The translations under genes and the position numbers were made by a program. The notes under the pieces were generated by a model, which saw only the letters and a program-made list of their open reading frames with translations, ran no database searches and had not been told where the DNA came from. A DNA stretch of 64,000 bases, taken from the NCBI RefSeq assembly GCF_004117055.1, contig NZ_CP026363.1, forward strand, positions 1,789,501 to 1,853,500, given 5' to 3'. Origin of the DNA: Brevibacillus agri (GTDB taxonomy: Bacteria > Bacillota > Bacilli > Brevibacillales > Brevibacillaceae). Shown in pieces: positions 1-9,136 of the stretch (position 1 is the first letter of the stretch; every line of letters begins with the position of its first letter).

Positions 1-780
1 CATCTGGAAGGGCCGTGGATCAACCCGCGCTACAAAGGGGCACAAAAGGAAGAAAACATCGCGCTGCCCAAGCTGGAAGCCGTACAGCGGCTGTACGAAC
101 TGGCGCAAGGTCTGATGAAGGTCGTGACGATCGCGCCGGAGCAGCCGGAGGCGCTCGAAGCGATTGCCTGGCTGAAGGAACAGGGCGTGATCGTCTCGGC
201 AGGGCATACCGGAGCGACGTTTGCCCAGGCGGCTGAAGCGGTCGACGCAGGCGTGCGCCATTTCACGCACTGCTTCAACGCCATGACCGGACTGCATCAC
301 CGGGAGCCGGGCGTCGTCGGAGCGGCGATGTATCACGAGCATCTGAGCACCGAGCTGATTGCAGACGGCATTCACGTTCATCCGGCGGTGATGCGCATTT
401 TGTACCGGGTGAAAACGGCAGAGCGGCTCGCGCTGGTCAGCGACTCCATGCGGGCGGCGGCGCTGGGCGAAGGAACGTACGATCTCGGTGGGCAAGAGGT
501 GCGCGTCCGTGAAAATCAGGCCAAGCTGGCCGACGGGACGCTCGCTGGAAGCATCCTGACGTTGAACAGGGCAGTCGGCAACATGGTGACGCTCAGCGGC
601 GTGCCGCTGCCGGAAGCGGTAGAGATGGCCTCCCATACGCCTGCCTCGATTCTCGGCTACGGCGAGCGAAAAGGCCGCCTGGCAGCCGGCTACGATGCGG
701 ACATTGCGGTGCTGGATGAAAATTTTGACGTGGTGATGACATTCGTTGCCGGAAAGAACGTGTACGCGCGCTCCAATTGA
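1..780 (+). CDS. nagA: N-acetylglucosamine-6-phosphate deacetylase (5' end missing)
   Basis: Removes the acetyl group from GlcNAc-6-phosphate in the cytoplasm, giving glucosamine-6-phosphate for glycolysis or wall synthesis. The frame is open from the first base and enters at HLEGPWINP, a signature of the NagA amidohydrolase fold. Metal and substrate residues follow in family order: the GHTGAT His, the THCFNAM stretch, ADGIHVHP and the catalytic Asp in LVSDSM. The C-terminus (GYDADIAVLDENFDV) is the usual amidohydrolase ending. About the first third lies outside the window. A strong terminator follows directly, so this is the last gene of its transcript; nagB and a GntR regulator are often upstream but cannot be seen here. 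Confidence 0.95.
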   Translation, partial: HLEGPWINPRYKGAQKEENIALPKLEAVQRLYELAQGLMKVVTIAPEQPEALEAIAWLKEQGVIVSAGHTGATFAQAAEAVDAGVRHFTHCFNAMTGLHHREPGVVGAAMYHEHLSTELIADGIHVHPAVMRILYRVKTAERLALVSDSMRAAALGEGTYDLGGQEVRVRENQAKLADGTLAGSILTLNRAVGNMVTLSGVPLPEAVEMASHTPASILGYGERKGRLAAGYDADIAVLDENFDVVMTFVAGKNVYARSN

Positions 781-794
781 AAAGGCAAGGGTGA

Positions 795-841
795 AAAAAA
801 GCAGTTCGAGCTGTCAGCTTCACAGCTCGGACTGCTTTTTG
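795..841 (+). terminator. Rho-independent terminator after nagA
   Basis: A 14-bp stem (GCAGTTCGAGCTGT pairing with ACAGCTCGGACTGC through one G-T wobble) is followed by TTTTT. An A-rich stretch precedes the stem, so it may also serve the minus-strand gene that ends at 857. Confidence 0.85.
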
Positions 842-856
842 CTTGGGGGACGACGC

Positions 857-2716
857 TTACGCTTTTGTTGGCTGCAAGGCATTGGGGCCAAACCAGATTT
901 TTTGAAAGTCGAGCCAGCCGGACGGATGGATGGAGACGCCGCGAACCGATTTGTGATAGGAGGTTTGCGTTTTTTTCTGCACGAGATACAGCACGGCATG
1001 GTGTTCCTTGATGAGCGCTTCCACTCGTGCGGGCTGTTGCCGCCGCACAGACTCGTCAGCCTCCCGGAAGAGGGCAGACAGCTCTTTGTCGATCGTCTCG
1101 GCCAGGGCGGCATCGAAGGCGGGCAGGAAGTAGTTTTTTTGCATGTACATTTCTAGTTCACTGATTTCATCCTGGCTTAAAGCATTTCCGAAAAGCAGAC
1201 AGTCATGCGCGGGCAGAGTCCCGTGGTCCGCAAATCGAACGGTTCGCGGATGGCGACTTCGACCGGGATGCCGCAGGACTGGCAGCGCGCCTGAATCCAG
1301 CGGGCGTCCGGCTCATGGTAGGATGTCGTCACGAGCCGCAAAGTCTCTCCCTGATAACCGCTTTCTGCCAGCAATGCGGCAATGTCCGCGCGATTTTGAC
1401 GGGGAGCGCTGTCCGCAGCCAAAGTCGCCAGAGCGGGGGAGTACGGGCGAAAGCCTTTGGCCGGATAGATGCGATCTCCGCCCAATTCCGCCACTATCAG
1501 CTCGCGATCAATCAACAGATCGAGCGCCTGGCGAAACTTCGGGTGGTTTTGCGGGCCTGTCAGCCGCTGGTTGAAGATGAGCAGGTTGCAGCAGGAAAAC
1601 AGCGTCTCCAGATCACACCAGTCGCTGCTGGCGCGAACGGCTGCCTCCCGCAATGCCTCCGCCTTCGCCGCCGCTTCGTGCGACATCATGACAGCGGTCC
1701 AGTCCGGCTCCCGCAGGCTGCCTGTTTCCAGGTCGGGGAACAGCAGAATTTCCACGCGGTCGAGCTGCGGTCTGCCCTGAAAATGAGCCGGGAACGCCTC
1801 CAAAATACAAATCCCTTCGTCGAGGCGGACCAGTTGGAACGGGCCGGTGCCAACCGGATTTTTCCCAAACGTCTCCGCCGCCTCCTGGACGATCTCCTCT
1901 GGAACGATGCTGGCAGGAGGGGCCGCAAGCAGGCGCAAAAACAAGTAATTCGGCTCCTGCAGCACGATCCGCACCGTTCTGGCATCGACCGCCCCGATCT
2001 GTTCGATTCCCCGGAACATCCAGCTCGCTTCGTACAAGTCCGGGTTTGCGCGCAGCCGTTCCAGGGAAAACACGACATCGCGCGCGGACAGCTCCCGGCC
2101 GTGATGAAAAAGGATGTTTTTCTTCAAGTGAAACGTCCATTCCCGGTGGTCGGCGCTGTGCTCCCAGGAATGGGCGAGTGCTCGGATGAATCGCACGGCT
2201 GTCCGCGTCGTACTGAACGAGCGTATTGAACAACTGTCCGACCAAATGCGCGTCGAAGTGGTAATACAGCTTTCCGGGGTCCAGCGTGACAATCGTGCGG
2301 TAGACGGGGAAGCGCAACACGTCCTGATAGCGGTTCGCCTCGTTCAACGTGCAATACCCGAGTCCTGCTGACAGCCATTCCATGAACTGTTCTTTGACGG
2401 CAGGCTTGCCGAAGCGGTTCAATAGTTCCATCGCTTCCTTGACGTCGCCTTGCTCCATGCGCTGCTTCCCTTCCTGCAGCAAAATCGCATCGGCATCGGC
2501 GACAAACGTCAGGACGGAGGCATGGCCACGGCCGCGGCCGGACTGCCACTCGATCCAGTTTAATTCAGCCAGCTTGCGCACGATCAGCTTGGCGTTGCGA
2601 GGCGTGCAGTGCCAAAGCCCGCTCAGCTTTTCAATCGTGACGGGGAACGGCTTTGCCGTTGCTTCTTGTTGAAAAAACTGGCGCAGCTTTAAAAAATAAA
2701 GAACGGTAACGTACAA
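857..2716 (-). pseudogene. SgrR-family transcriptional regulator, two frameshifts
   Basis: SgrR-type regulators couple an N-terminal winged helix to a solute-binding-protein-like sensor domain. The N-terminus (from a TTG start behind AGGAAGGGGGG) carries the HTH, with LWHCTPRNAKLIVRKL as recognition region. The binding-protein-like part (SARDVVFSLERL, NPVGTGPFQLVRL, KFRQALDLLIDRELI) sits in a second frame, and the last ~100 residues (LPAFDAALAETIDKEL) in a third. Continuity is restored by adding one base near 2176-2190 and one near 1215-1222, so two single-base deletions have broken the gene, unless they are sequencing errors. SgrR genes often lie divergent to an MFS exporter (sgrR-setA in E. 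coli). Here the divergent partner survives only as an MFS fragment, consistent with loss of the whole pair. Confidence 0.75.
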
Positions 2717-2729
2717 AGCCCCCCTTCCT

Positions 2730-5700
2730 GTGCAAAAAGGTGACAGAACTCACGCAAAGCTTACCCTTTTTACCCTCTGTCGGATCAATATACTGAAGAT
2801 AACACGACAGACCAAAAACAGGAATGGGGAAGCGGTGTACGCGGCCGTCCTGGTCGTGTTCATGCTCCTGTTCAAGCAAGAGCTGCGCGAGCGTTCGACC
2901 TCTGTAACGATGCGCGAAATGGCGCGGATCGTCTTCACCGACAAAGTGTTCCTCAACTTGCTGCTCGGCAACCTGTTTGTAGCCGGAGCCTACTCGCACC
3001 TGGATACGACGCTTGCGCAGTACATCGGCCACGACCGGATCGAGGAGATGCTCGTCACCTATTTGGACGGCATCCCGGAAGTGTGCCTGTCCAGCTTGCG
3101 TCTGGCGCTGCTCTCCGGCGACTGGATTCCGCTGACGCTGCCCGATCAGATGGCAAAACGTCTGCCGTTTGCCCAGACGGTCAGCATGGGCGGTGCCACG
3201 GAAGCGGCGATCTGGTCTATTTACCATCTGTACAAAGGACTTTTGCCAAACTGGCGCAGCATCCCGTACGGACGTCCTCTCGCCAACCAGGGCTTCCGGG
3301 TGCTCGACTCGCAACTGCGCGATTGCCCCGTGTGGGTAACGGGCGAGCTGTACATTACCGGACACGGCCTGGCCCAAGGGTACGTGGGCGACGAGAAGCT
3401 GTCGGCAGAGCGCTTTTTCCTGCATCCGGCAGATGGACAGCGGCTCTATCGCACAGGAGATTTGGGCCGCTATACGCCGGGCGGCGAAATCGAGTTTTTG
3501 GGCCGCGAAGACAACCAGGTCAAAATTCGCGGCCACCGCATCGAGCTGGGGGAAATCGAATCAGCGCTACTCAAGCATCCGGCAGTAGCCGCAGCAGGCG
3601 TCGTGCTGGATGAGGCGAGCGACGAGCCGGCTTTGCTCGGAATCGTGGAGACGGCCCGCAAAAAGGACCGTGACCGCACAGCCGAAGCGGCCGAATTTGC
3701 GCAACTGACGAGCGGTATCGGCGAGGCGGCAGGGGAGATCGCGGCGCACATCAGCGCCCGGCAAATCGAAGAAGCGATGGCCAGCCTGGATCGGGCCGTG
3801 CTCCATTCGATGCTGCGCGCGCTGCAAACGCTCGGATTTTTTGCAAAAGGCCAGGCGCAATCGCTGGAAGAAGTGCTGCAAGCGGGGAGCATCCTGCCGA
3901 AATACCACTGGCTGGCGCGGCGCTGGGTGGCGAAGCTCGCCGAAGCGGGCATGCTGACCGAGCAGGCGAAAGGGCAGTACCGCAGCGAGCTTGCCGTAGA
4001 TGACGAGCTTGTCCGCGAGAACTGGACAGAGGCAGAGGCGATCTGGACGAACATGCTGGGGACGGCAGGATTTACCGCCTACGTCCGCAAAAACGCCGAG
4101 AAGCTGCCGGAGCTGCTCGGCGGCCAGGAGGACCCGGTAGCGCTCCTGTTCCCGGAGGGCAAATTCGACCACGTCCATACGCTGTATATCGAGCACATCA
4201 TGGCGAACTACCTGAACAAATGCATGTGCCTGCTTTTACAGCGCATCGCCGAAAAGCAAGGGAGCAATCCGCTGCGGATTTTGGAGGTCGGAGCCGGAAC
4301 CGGAGCGACGACAGGACATGTCCTCAAGGCGCTCGAAGGCTACCCGATCGAATACGTCTTTACCGATGTGGCCACGTTTTTCATTCCGGGCGCCAAACAG
4401 CGCTTTGCCCAGTATCCGCACGTAAGCTTCGGCGTCTTTGACGTCGACCAGGACTACCGCGCCCAAGGCTTTGCGCCGAACAGCTTCGACGTCGTGCTGG
4501 CAGCCGGGGTACTGGAAAATGCCCGCGACATCCCGGCGAGCATGCGCAGGCTGCGGGAGCTGATTCGCCCGGGCGGCTGGTTCGTCTTCACCGAGCCGAC
4601 TATCGAGCATTTGTGGATTTTGGCCTCGCAGGCGTTCATGATGATGGAGCCGGGAGACGAGCTGCGCCTGGAGACGTCCTACCTCGATCGCCACGACTGG
4701 CTGCGCCAGCTTCAGGAAGAGGAAAACGAGCCGCTGCTGCTGCTGCCGCAAGAGGACGACAAGCTGACCGCGCTCGGGTTCCACCTGTTTGCCAAACGGA
4801 TGAAGCAGGAGCGCCTGGCAGTGGAGGCGACGGAGCTGGAAGCGTTTTTGGCCGGACAGGTGCCTGCCTACATGCTGCCTCAGCACTTGCAAGTAGTCGA
4901 TGCGCTGCCGTTGACCGGAAACGGCAAGGTAGACCGGCGCACCTTGGCAAAATGGCGTCCTGCTGCCAACGGGACACAGGTGGCGGCGGCTTTCGTCGAG
5001 GAAGGACTGGACGCGCTGGAAACAGAGCTTGCCCGGCTGTGGGCGGAAGCGCTCGGCCTGGCTGGCATCGGCAAGTCGCAAAGCTTTTACGAACATGGCG
5101 CCGACTCGCTCATCATGGCGCAGGTGGCAGGAAAGCTGCGCGACAAGCTGGCGGAGGACCCGGAGCACGAAGCGATTCCGTTCGACGCCCTGCTGCGGCA
5201 AATGCTGAACTACCCGACCGTCGCCGATCTGGCCGAGTTCATCCGCTCGCGCAGACAAGTTACGGAGCGCGAGAGCGTAGCTGTGTGGCCCGGCAAGCAG
5301 GACGGCTCCAGCAATGCCGTACTGATTCCGTACGGCAGCGCGCAGGAAGGGCCGCTCCGCGTCGTGTTCCACGCCGTTTTGGGCACGATGGACATTTTCC
5401 GGCCTCTGCTTTTGCACCTCCAAGCGCAAAAAACGGGCAGCATCGTAGGGGTGGCAATTGCCGATATGGAAAAATACTGCTCACTGGAGCCGTCCGAGCT
5501 GATCGAGACTGTGGCTGACGACTACGCCGAATGCCTGATGGCAGGCGGCCACAGCGAAATGCAGTTGATCGGCTACTCCCTCGGCGGCCTGATTGCCGTC
5601 GAGGTCGCCAGACGACTGATGGAGCGAGGGATTCAGGTCGTCGATCTCGTGCTGATCGACATTCCGCCGATCTTCACCGAAGTGGATGACGATCTGCTCG

Positions 5701-6248
5701 TCGAAACGCTGTTTGTGCCCAACCTGAACATCACGCTGGCGCAGGCAGGCTTTGGGCAGGTCGATGAAAATGACCTGGCGCGCGGCGTCATGAAGCTGGT
5801 TGAACAGCATGGGGACTGCATCCCGCAAGGCGCCGCCGTGACCATCGGCGGAGACGCGGGGCTGGATCGGGTCGGAGAGCTGTTCCGCAACATGGCGGCT
5901 GTCAGCAAACGGGAGCGCTTCGCGGCTTACGTCTGCGCGAAAGCCAAGGCAACCGGGGAAGAGATGCCGATCGAGATGGCGGAAGGCTTGTGCCAGGTGT
6001 TCCGCCAAAGCTTCAAGGCCGCCCGTTATACGCCGCTGCCGTACATGGGCGACATCCGCTTCCTGTTGGCGAGCGAGCCGTTCTTGTTCCTGCCGCGCAC
6101 GGATGATACGACTCTTGCGTTCTGGCAAGATGTGTGCCTGGGCGAGCTGGAAGTGACGACGATCGCAGGAAACCACTTCAGTTGCATGGTCGAGCCGAAT
6201 GCAAGCAAGCTGGCGCAACTGCTGGCAGCGCCGTTCACGCAAAAATAA
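2730..6248 (+). CDS. Chimeric ORF: MFS transporter fragment fused to truncated NRPS module (A-MT-PCP-TE)
   Basis: 1172 codons from GTG. Residues ~35-104 (MREMARIVFTDKVF, LLLGNLFVAGAYSHLDTTL) resemble an MFS loop and helix. From ~105 the frame becomes a nonribosomal peptide synthetase entered inside an adenylation domain: A4 (LALLSGDWIPL), A5 (GGATEAAIW), A7 (YRTGDLGRY), A8 (KIRGHRIELGEIE). A methyltransferase is embedded at ~330-700 (LEVGAGTGATTG), then A10 (PLTGNGKVDRRTL at ~727-739), a carrier domain (HGADSLIM, phosphopantetheine Ser793) and a thioesterase (GYSLGG, Ser950; His near NHFSC). The MT inserted between A8 and A9 is typical of terminal cysteine modules of pyochelin/yersiniabactin-type synthetases. 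Cyclization domain and A1-A3 including the P-loop are absent, so adenylation should not work. Junction is near nt 3042. The first ~30 codons, only 13 bp from the divergent SgrR start, are probably former intergenic DNA. Confidence 0.8.
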   Translation: MQKGDRTHAKLTLFTLCRINILKITRQTKNRNGEAVYAAVLVVFMLLFKQELRERSTSVTMREMARIVFTDKVFLNLLLGNLFVAGAYSHLDTTLAQYIGHDRIEEMLVTYLDGIPEVCLSSLRLALLSGDWIPLTLPDQMAKRLPFAQTVSMGGATEAAIWSIYHLYKGLLPNWRSIPYGRPLANQGFRVLDSQLRDCPVWVTGELYITGHGLAQGYVGDEKLSAERFFLHPADGQRLYRTGDLGRYTPGGEIEFLGREDNQVKIRGHRIELGEIESALLKHPAVAAAGVVLDEASDEPALLGIVETARKKDRDRTAEAAEFAQLTSGIGEAAGEIAAHISARQIEEAMASLDRAVLHSMLRALQTLGFFAKGQAQSLEEVLQAGSILPKYHWLARRWVAKLAEAGMLTEQAKGQYRSELAVDDELVRENWTEAEAIWTNMLGTAGFTAYVRKNAEKLPELLGGQEDPVALLFPEGKFDHVHTLYIEHIMANYLNKCMCLLLQRIAEKQGSNPLRILEVGAGTGATTGHVLKALEGYPIEYVFTDVATFFIPGAKQRFAQYPHVSFGVFDVDQDYRAQGFAPNSFDVVLAAGVLENARDIPASMRRLRELIRPGGWFVFTEPTIEHLWILASQAFMMMEPGDELRLETSYLDRHDWLRQLQEEENEPLLLLPQEDDKLTALGFHLFAKRMKQERLAVEATELEAFLAGQVPAYMLPQHLQVVDALPLTGNGKVDRRTLAKWRPAANGTQVAAAFVEEGLDALETELARLWAEALGLAGIGKSQSFYEHGADSLIMAQVAGKLRDKLAEDPEHEAIPFDALLRQMLNYPTVADLAEFIRSRRQVTERESVAVWPGKQDGSSNAVLIPYGSAQEGPLRVVFHAVLGTMDIFRPLLLHLQAQKTGSIVGVAIADMEKYCSLEPSELIETVADDYAECLMAGGHSEMQLIGYSLGGLIAVEVARRLMERGIQVVDLVLIDIPPIFTEVDDDLLVETLFVPNLNITLAQAGFGQVDENDLARGVMKLVEQHGDCIPQGAAVTIGGDAGLDRVGELFRNMAAVSKRERFAAYVCAKAKATGEEMPIEMAEGLCQVFRQSFKAARYTPLPYMGDIRFLLASEPFLFLPRTDDTTLAFWQDVCLGELEVTTIAGNHFSCMVEPNASKLAQLLAAPFTQK

Positions 6249-6289
6249 ATGCCCGCAACCTCAGGAAATGAAGAGCGACAATGCGTCTT

Positions 6290-6358
6290 GAGAGGGATGG
6301 CTCCGCTGTGCGTGCTAAAAAAAGCAGGACAGCAGGGAGCATCCCTCTTCTTTTTTTC
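6290..6358 (+). terminator. Terminator after the chimeric NRPS ORF
   Basis: GAGGGATGGCT pairs with AGCATCCCTC (one bulge) across a ~40-nt loop, followed by TTCTTTTTTT. Confidence 0.65.
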
Positions 6359-6521
6359 GGAAGGCAGACGCTACCGGGCAGCTTTTTTTCTGCTTTGGTC
6401 CCAGGGGGAAAAGGCTGCGCTGCCTGGGCATTCGTGGTACCCTATTGCCAACGAGTCAACCAATTCCGCTCCAGCAACGATTTTGTCGGCCCAAGCGGGC
6501 GAATGAGAAAGGATGGTACCG

Positions 6522-7184
6522 ATGAGCCATAGCGACTCCCCGATCAAAGAGCAGTCGCCCCTCTGTCAACGCACCAAACAGATCGGCAACAGAACCTTCG
6601 TCGTGACCTGCCGGGAGTTTCTGGCAAAGCAGGCCGATTTTTTGCTCGATCTGTTTGCGGATGTGGAAAACGAGAGCGGGCCGCTGCGAAACGGCGCGAA
6701 AATTCAAGTAGGCTGGACAATTTTAATTGTCAATGAACGAGAGGGACACGAAGGACAAATGGAAATTGTCGCACCGGACTACGACACGAATCCGTTTACA
6801 GAAACAAACCGCGACTTGTCCGTGTCCCTCTACGTCCAGATGGCGCAAAACCACTGTCTGCAAACGTTGCAGCTCGCAGGAGAAACCGCGCTGTTCCAGG
6901 ACAAGATCGTGGTGGCAAAAGGGGCGCTAGAAGAGGAGCACGTCTATTTGCAGCGCGCCGAACAAGCAGAAGCAGGCGACTCCGGCTGGTATCTCGGGCC
7001 TGTACAGGGCGAGGTGGACAGCGACGGGCTGGAATCGTACTACATTTTCCAACTGCTAAAACGCCGTCCGTCTCTTTTGCAGGCGTTGGCGCTGCCGCGC
7101 GGCTACATCGCCGTGCTCAAGGGTGACCAGATTGAGGCGGTGCTGGACGAACATGACGAAAACGTGTGGCCGACGCTGCACTAG
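6522..7184 (+). CDS. Uncharacterised protein with Imm33/DUF2185-like C-terminus
   Basis: 220 residues from the ATG at 6522. AAAGG ends 9 nt upstream of it, whereas the in-frame ATG at 6513 abuts that site. No signal peptide or membrane segment. The N-terminal half (VTCREFLAKQADFLL, GWTILIVNE) is not recognised. The C-terminal ~100 residues contain DSGWYLG, then ESYYIFQLLKRRPSLLQAL and GYIAVLKGDQIEAVLDE, resembling the DUF2185/Imm33 domain of polymorphic-toxin immunity proteins and of many stand-alone Bacillus proteins. No toxin gene is adjacent, so an immunity role is only a possibility. The gene stands alone between a terminator and rbsK. Confidence 0.6.
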   Translation: MSHSDSPIKEQSPLCQRTKQIGNRTFVVTCREFLAKQADFLLDLFADVENESGPLRNGAKIQVGWTILIVNEREGHEGQMEIVAPDYDTNPFTETNRDLSVSLYVQMAQNHCLQTLQLAGETALFQDKIVVAKGALEEEHVYLQRAEQAEAGDSGWYLGPVQGEVDSDGLESYYIFQLLKRRPSLLQALALPRGYIAVLKGDQIEAVLDEHDENVWPTLH

Positions 7185-7328
7185 AAGCGGCCAGGATACC
7201 GACAACGTTTGCAACGACGCACCAGCGCGTAAATGGGCTACTGGCGGTCTTTATTGAAGCCAGCAAATGGTGATGTTATCATGGGTGGGGAAAAAGCGAG
7301 CACGAAGAGACAGGGGAGGTAGCACGTT

Positions 7329-8231
7329 GTGAAAATCGCAGTAGTAGGAAGCATCAATATGGATCTCGTCTCCCACGTCCACCATCTGCCCAAGGCAGGA
7401 GAAACGATTTCCAGTCATGACTTCCGGCTGATTCCAGGCGGCAAAGGGGCCAATCAGGCAGTGGCCGCCGCGCGTCTCGGCGCACACGTTTCCATGATCG
7501 GGATGGTGGGCGAAGACGAGAACGGGAGCAAGATGCTGAACAGCTTGACAGAGGCGCGCGTTCACGTGGAAGGAATCAAACGCTCGGGGACGACGGGCAT
7601 GGCTTTTATCAATGTGAGCGATGACGGGGAAAACAACATTGTGCTCGTCCCGGGAGCCAATGCGCAAATGAGCGTGGAGCACATCGAGCAGAACCTGTCC
7701 ATTCTTGTGGAGAGCGACGTCGTGCTGCTGCAACTGGAAATTCCGCTTCCCGTAGTGGAGTACGTCGTGAAAAAGGCGTCCGGACTCGGCAAGCTGGTTA
7801 TTTTGAATCCGGCTCCGGCGCAGGCGCTGTCACCTGAGCTGCTGCAGTACGTCCACACGTTGACGCCAAACGAGACAGAGCTTGCGAGCTTGAGCGGCAT
7901 GCCGACTGCTACGCTTTCAGAAGTCGAGGCGGCGGCGAAAAAGCTCTTGGCAAGCGGGCCCAAGCGGGTTATCGTGACGCTGGGCGAAAAAGGCGCTCTG
8001 CTGGTGACCCCAGACGGGGCGACGCACGTCCCTGCTTGCCGGGTAGAGCCTGTGGACACGACGGCGGCTGGCGATTCGTTTACCGCGGCTTTTGCCGTCG
8101 GGATCGCCAAAGGGATGCCGGAAGCAGAAGCGGCGGCATTCGCCAGCAGAGTGGCGGCGATCGTCGTGACCAGACGCGGGGCGCAGCCGTCCCTCCCGAC
8201 GCTTGCGGAAGTAGAGGCGCACGCGTTTTAA
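7329..8231 (+). CDS. rbsK: Ribokinase
   Basis: Phosphorylates D-ribose to ribose-5-phosphate with ATP in the cytoplasm. 300 residues, full length for the PfkB family. The N-terminal signature (VVGSINMDLVSHV) and sugar-binding GGKGANQAVAAARLGA are intact, as is the C-terminal PfkB signature DTTAAGDSFTAAF with its catalytic Asp and anion-hole GAGD-like loop. The GTG start follows GGGGAGGT by 8 nt. No rbsDACB transporter or RbsR lies next to it, so it is an orphan; another sugar kinase specificity cannot be excluded. Confidence 0.9.
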   Translation: MKIAVVGSINMDLVSHVHHLPKAGETISSHDFRLIPGGKGANQAVAAARLGAHVSMIGMVGEDENGSKMLNSLTEARVHVEGIKRSGTTGMAFINVSDDGENNIVLVPGANAQMSVEHIEQNLSILVESDVVLLQLEIPLPVVEYVVKKASGLGKLVILNPAPAQALSPELLQYVHTLTPNETELASLSGMPTATLSEVEAAAKKLLASGPKRVIVTLGEKGALLVTPDGATHVPACRVEPVDTTAAGDSFTAAFAVGIAKGMPEAEAAAFASRVAAIVVTRRGAQPSLPTLAEVEAHAF

Positions 8232-8257
8232 GGAAACCACAATTCATGCAGACCAAA

Positions 8258-8312
8258 CGAAAAAGCAAACGGTTTTTGGAGCGAACAGTTCCAAAGGCTC
8301 GTTTGCTTTTTG
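8258..8312. terminator. Bidirectional terminator between rbsK and padR-like gene
   Basis: AAAAAGCAAACG and CGTTTGCTTTTTG form a perfect stem with A and T runs on both sides. It sits between the converging 3' ends of rbsK and the PadR gene. Confidence 0.8.
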
Positions 8313-8326
8313 CTTTTCCTTGTTCG

Positions 8327-8878
8327 TTATCTGCGCTTTTGCAACAGCTCCAGAACCCATTCGCACCAGGCGATGTCTTCTTTCATCCGCCGCGCTCCCC
8401 ACGAGAGCAAAATGTACTCGCCAAACGCCGGATGGTCCGGGTGGTCGGGCGGGTGGGGATGGTCGACAGCATCAGCCTGGTACTCCTGAATGTAGTGCTC
8501 GTACATGTCCAGATGCTCGCGGCATTGCTGGATGCGCTCGACAAACATCGTCGCAGCGGCATTTTCATCAGCGAGCCCGAGGCAGTACGTTTTCAGGACC
8601 AGCTCGTCCCGGACGACAGGCTCTGCTGCCGGCTCACTGAGCCAGACTTGCAGCGCGATCTGCCCTTTTTCTGTAATCGAATACACTTTTTTATCAGGAC
8701 GATCCGTCTGGTGGATGCGAGTGAACTCCAGGTAGCCCTCCTGTTCCAGCTTGGCCAGCAGCGGGTAAATCTGGCTGTGCTTGGCCTGCCAAAATGGTTG
8801 AAGCTGGAGCATCAAATCGTAGCCAGAACTGGGCGTGCGGGCGACCAGCCCCAGGAGTCCATACGCGAGTGTGTTCAA
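8327..8878 (-). CDS. PadR-family transcriptional regulator
   Basis: 183 residues. The N-terminal winged helix matches PadR: LAYGLLGLVARTPSSGYDL, then SQIYPLLAKLEQEGYL and KKVYSITEKGQ. The C-terminal part (YCLGLADENAAATMFVERIQQCREHL) is the helical dimerisation domain of the Vir_act_alpha_C type. The TTG start follows AGGAGG by 9 nt. PadR proteins repress phenolic-acid or multidrug genes and are released by small molecules. No obvious target is adjacent, since clpE has its own CtsR sites, so the regulon is unknown. A histidine/proline-rich stretch (HPHPPDHPDHP) near the C-terminus is unusual and might bind metal, which is speculative. Confidence 0.88.
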   Translation of the reverse strand: MNTLAYGLLGLVARTPSSGYDLMLQLQPFWQAKHSQIYPLLAKLEQEGYLEFTRIHQTDRPDKKVYSITEKGQIALQVWLSEPAAEPVVRDELVLKTYCLGLADENAAATMFVERIQQCREHLDMYEHYIQEYQADAVDHPHPPDHPDHPAFGEYILLSWGARRMKEDIAWCEWVLELLQKRR

Positions 8879-9005
8879 GTGAAAAGCCTCCTGACTTTTA
8901 CGAATCTCAAGATCATTATAGGAAGGGTTTTTCGGCGAGGCAATAGCGAACCTGCGTCCTGCTTAGCTTTTCCCAAGCTTATGTGCAAAATCCAAAGAAA
9001 CCCTC

Positions 9006-9034
9006 TTGAAAGTCAAAGAAGGTCAAACTATAAT
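9006..9034 (+). promoter_or_regulatory. SigA-type promoter of clpE
   Basis: TTGAAA at 9006-9011 and TATAAT at 9029-9034 are separated by exactly 17 bp. Transcription would start near 9041, about 95 bp before clpE. Confidence 0.85.
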
Positions 9035-9063
9035 AAAGTCATCGAAGGTCAGAGAAGGTCAAA
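9011..9063 (+). promoter_or_regulatory. Two CtsR heptad-repeat operators
   Basis: AGTCAAAGAAGGTCAAA (9011-9027) and GGTCAGAGAAGGTCAAA (9047-9063) match the CtsR box A/GGTCAAA-NAN-A/GGTCAAA with no mismatch and one mismatch respectively. The first fills the promoter spacer and the second covers the predicted transcription start. CtsR would therefore block clpE until heat or protein stress, as known for clpE in Bacillota. ctsR itself is not in the window. Confidence 0.92.
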
Positions 9064-9136
9064 CGACACTGAACCTTCCGGGAATCAAAACGTGCACGTC
9101 AACATTCCAAAATAAACATTTTGGGGGTATGAAAAC

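Noticed and set aside
2730..6248. Working siderophore synthetase
   Set aside because: Lacks the cyclization domain and adenylation motifs A1-A3, so amino-acid activation cannot be expected from this chain alone.
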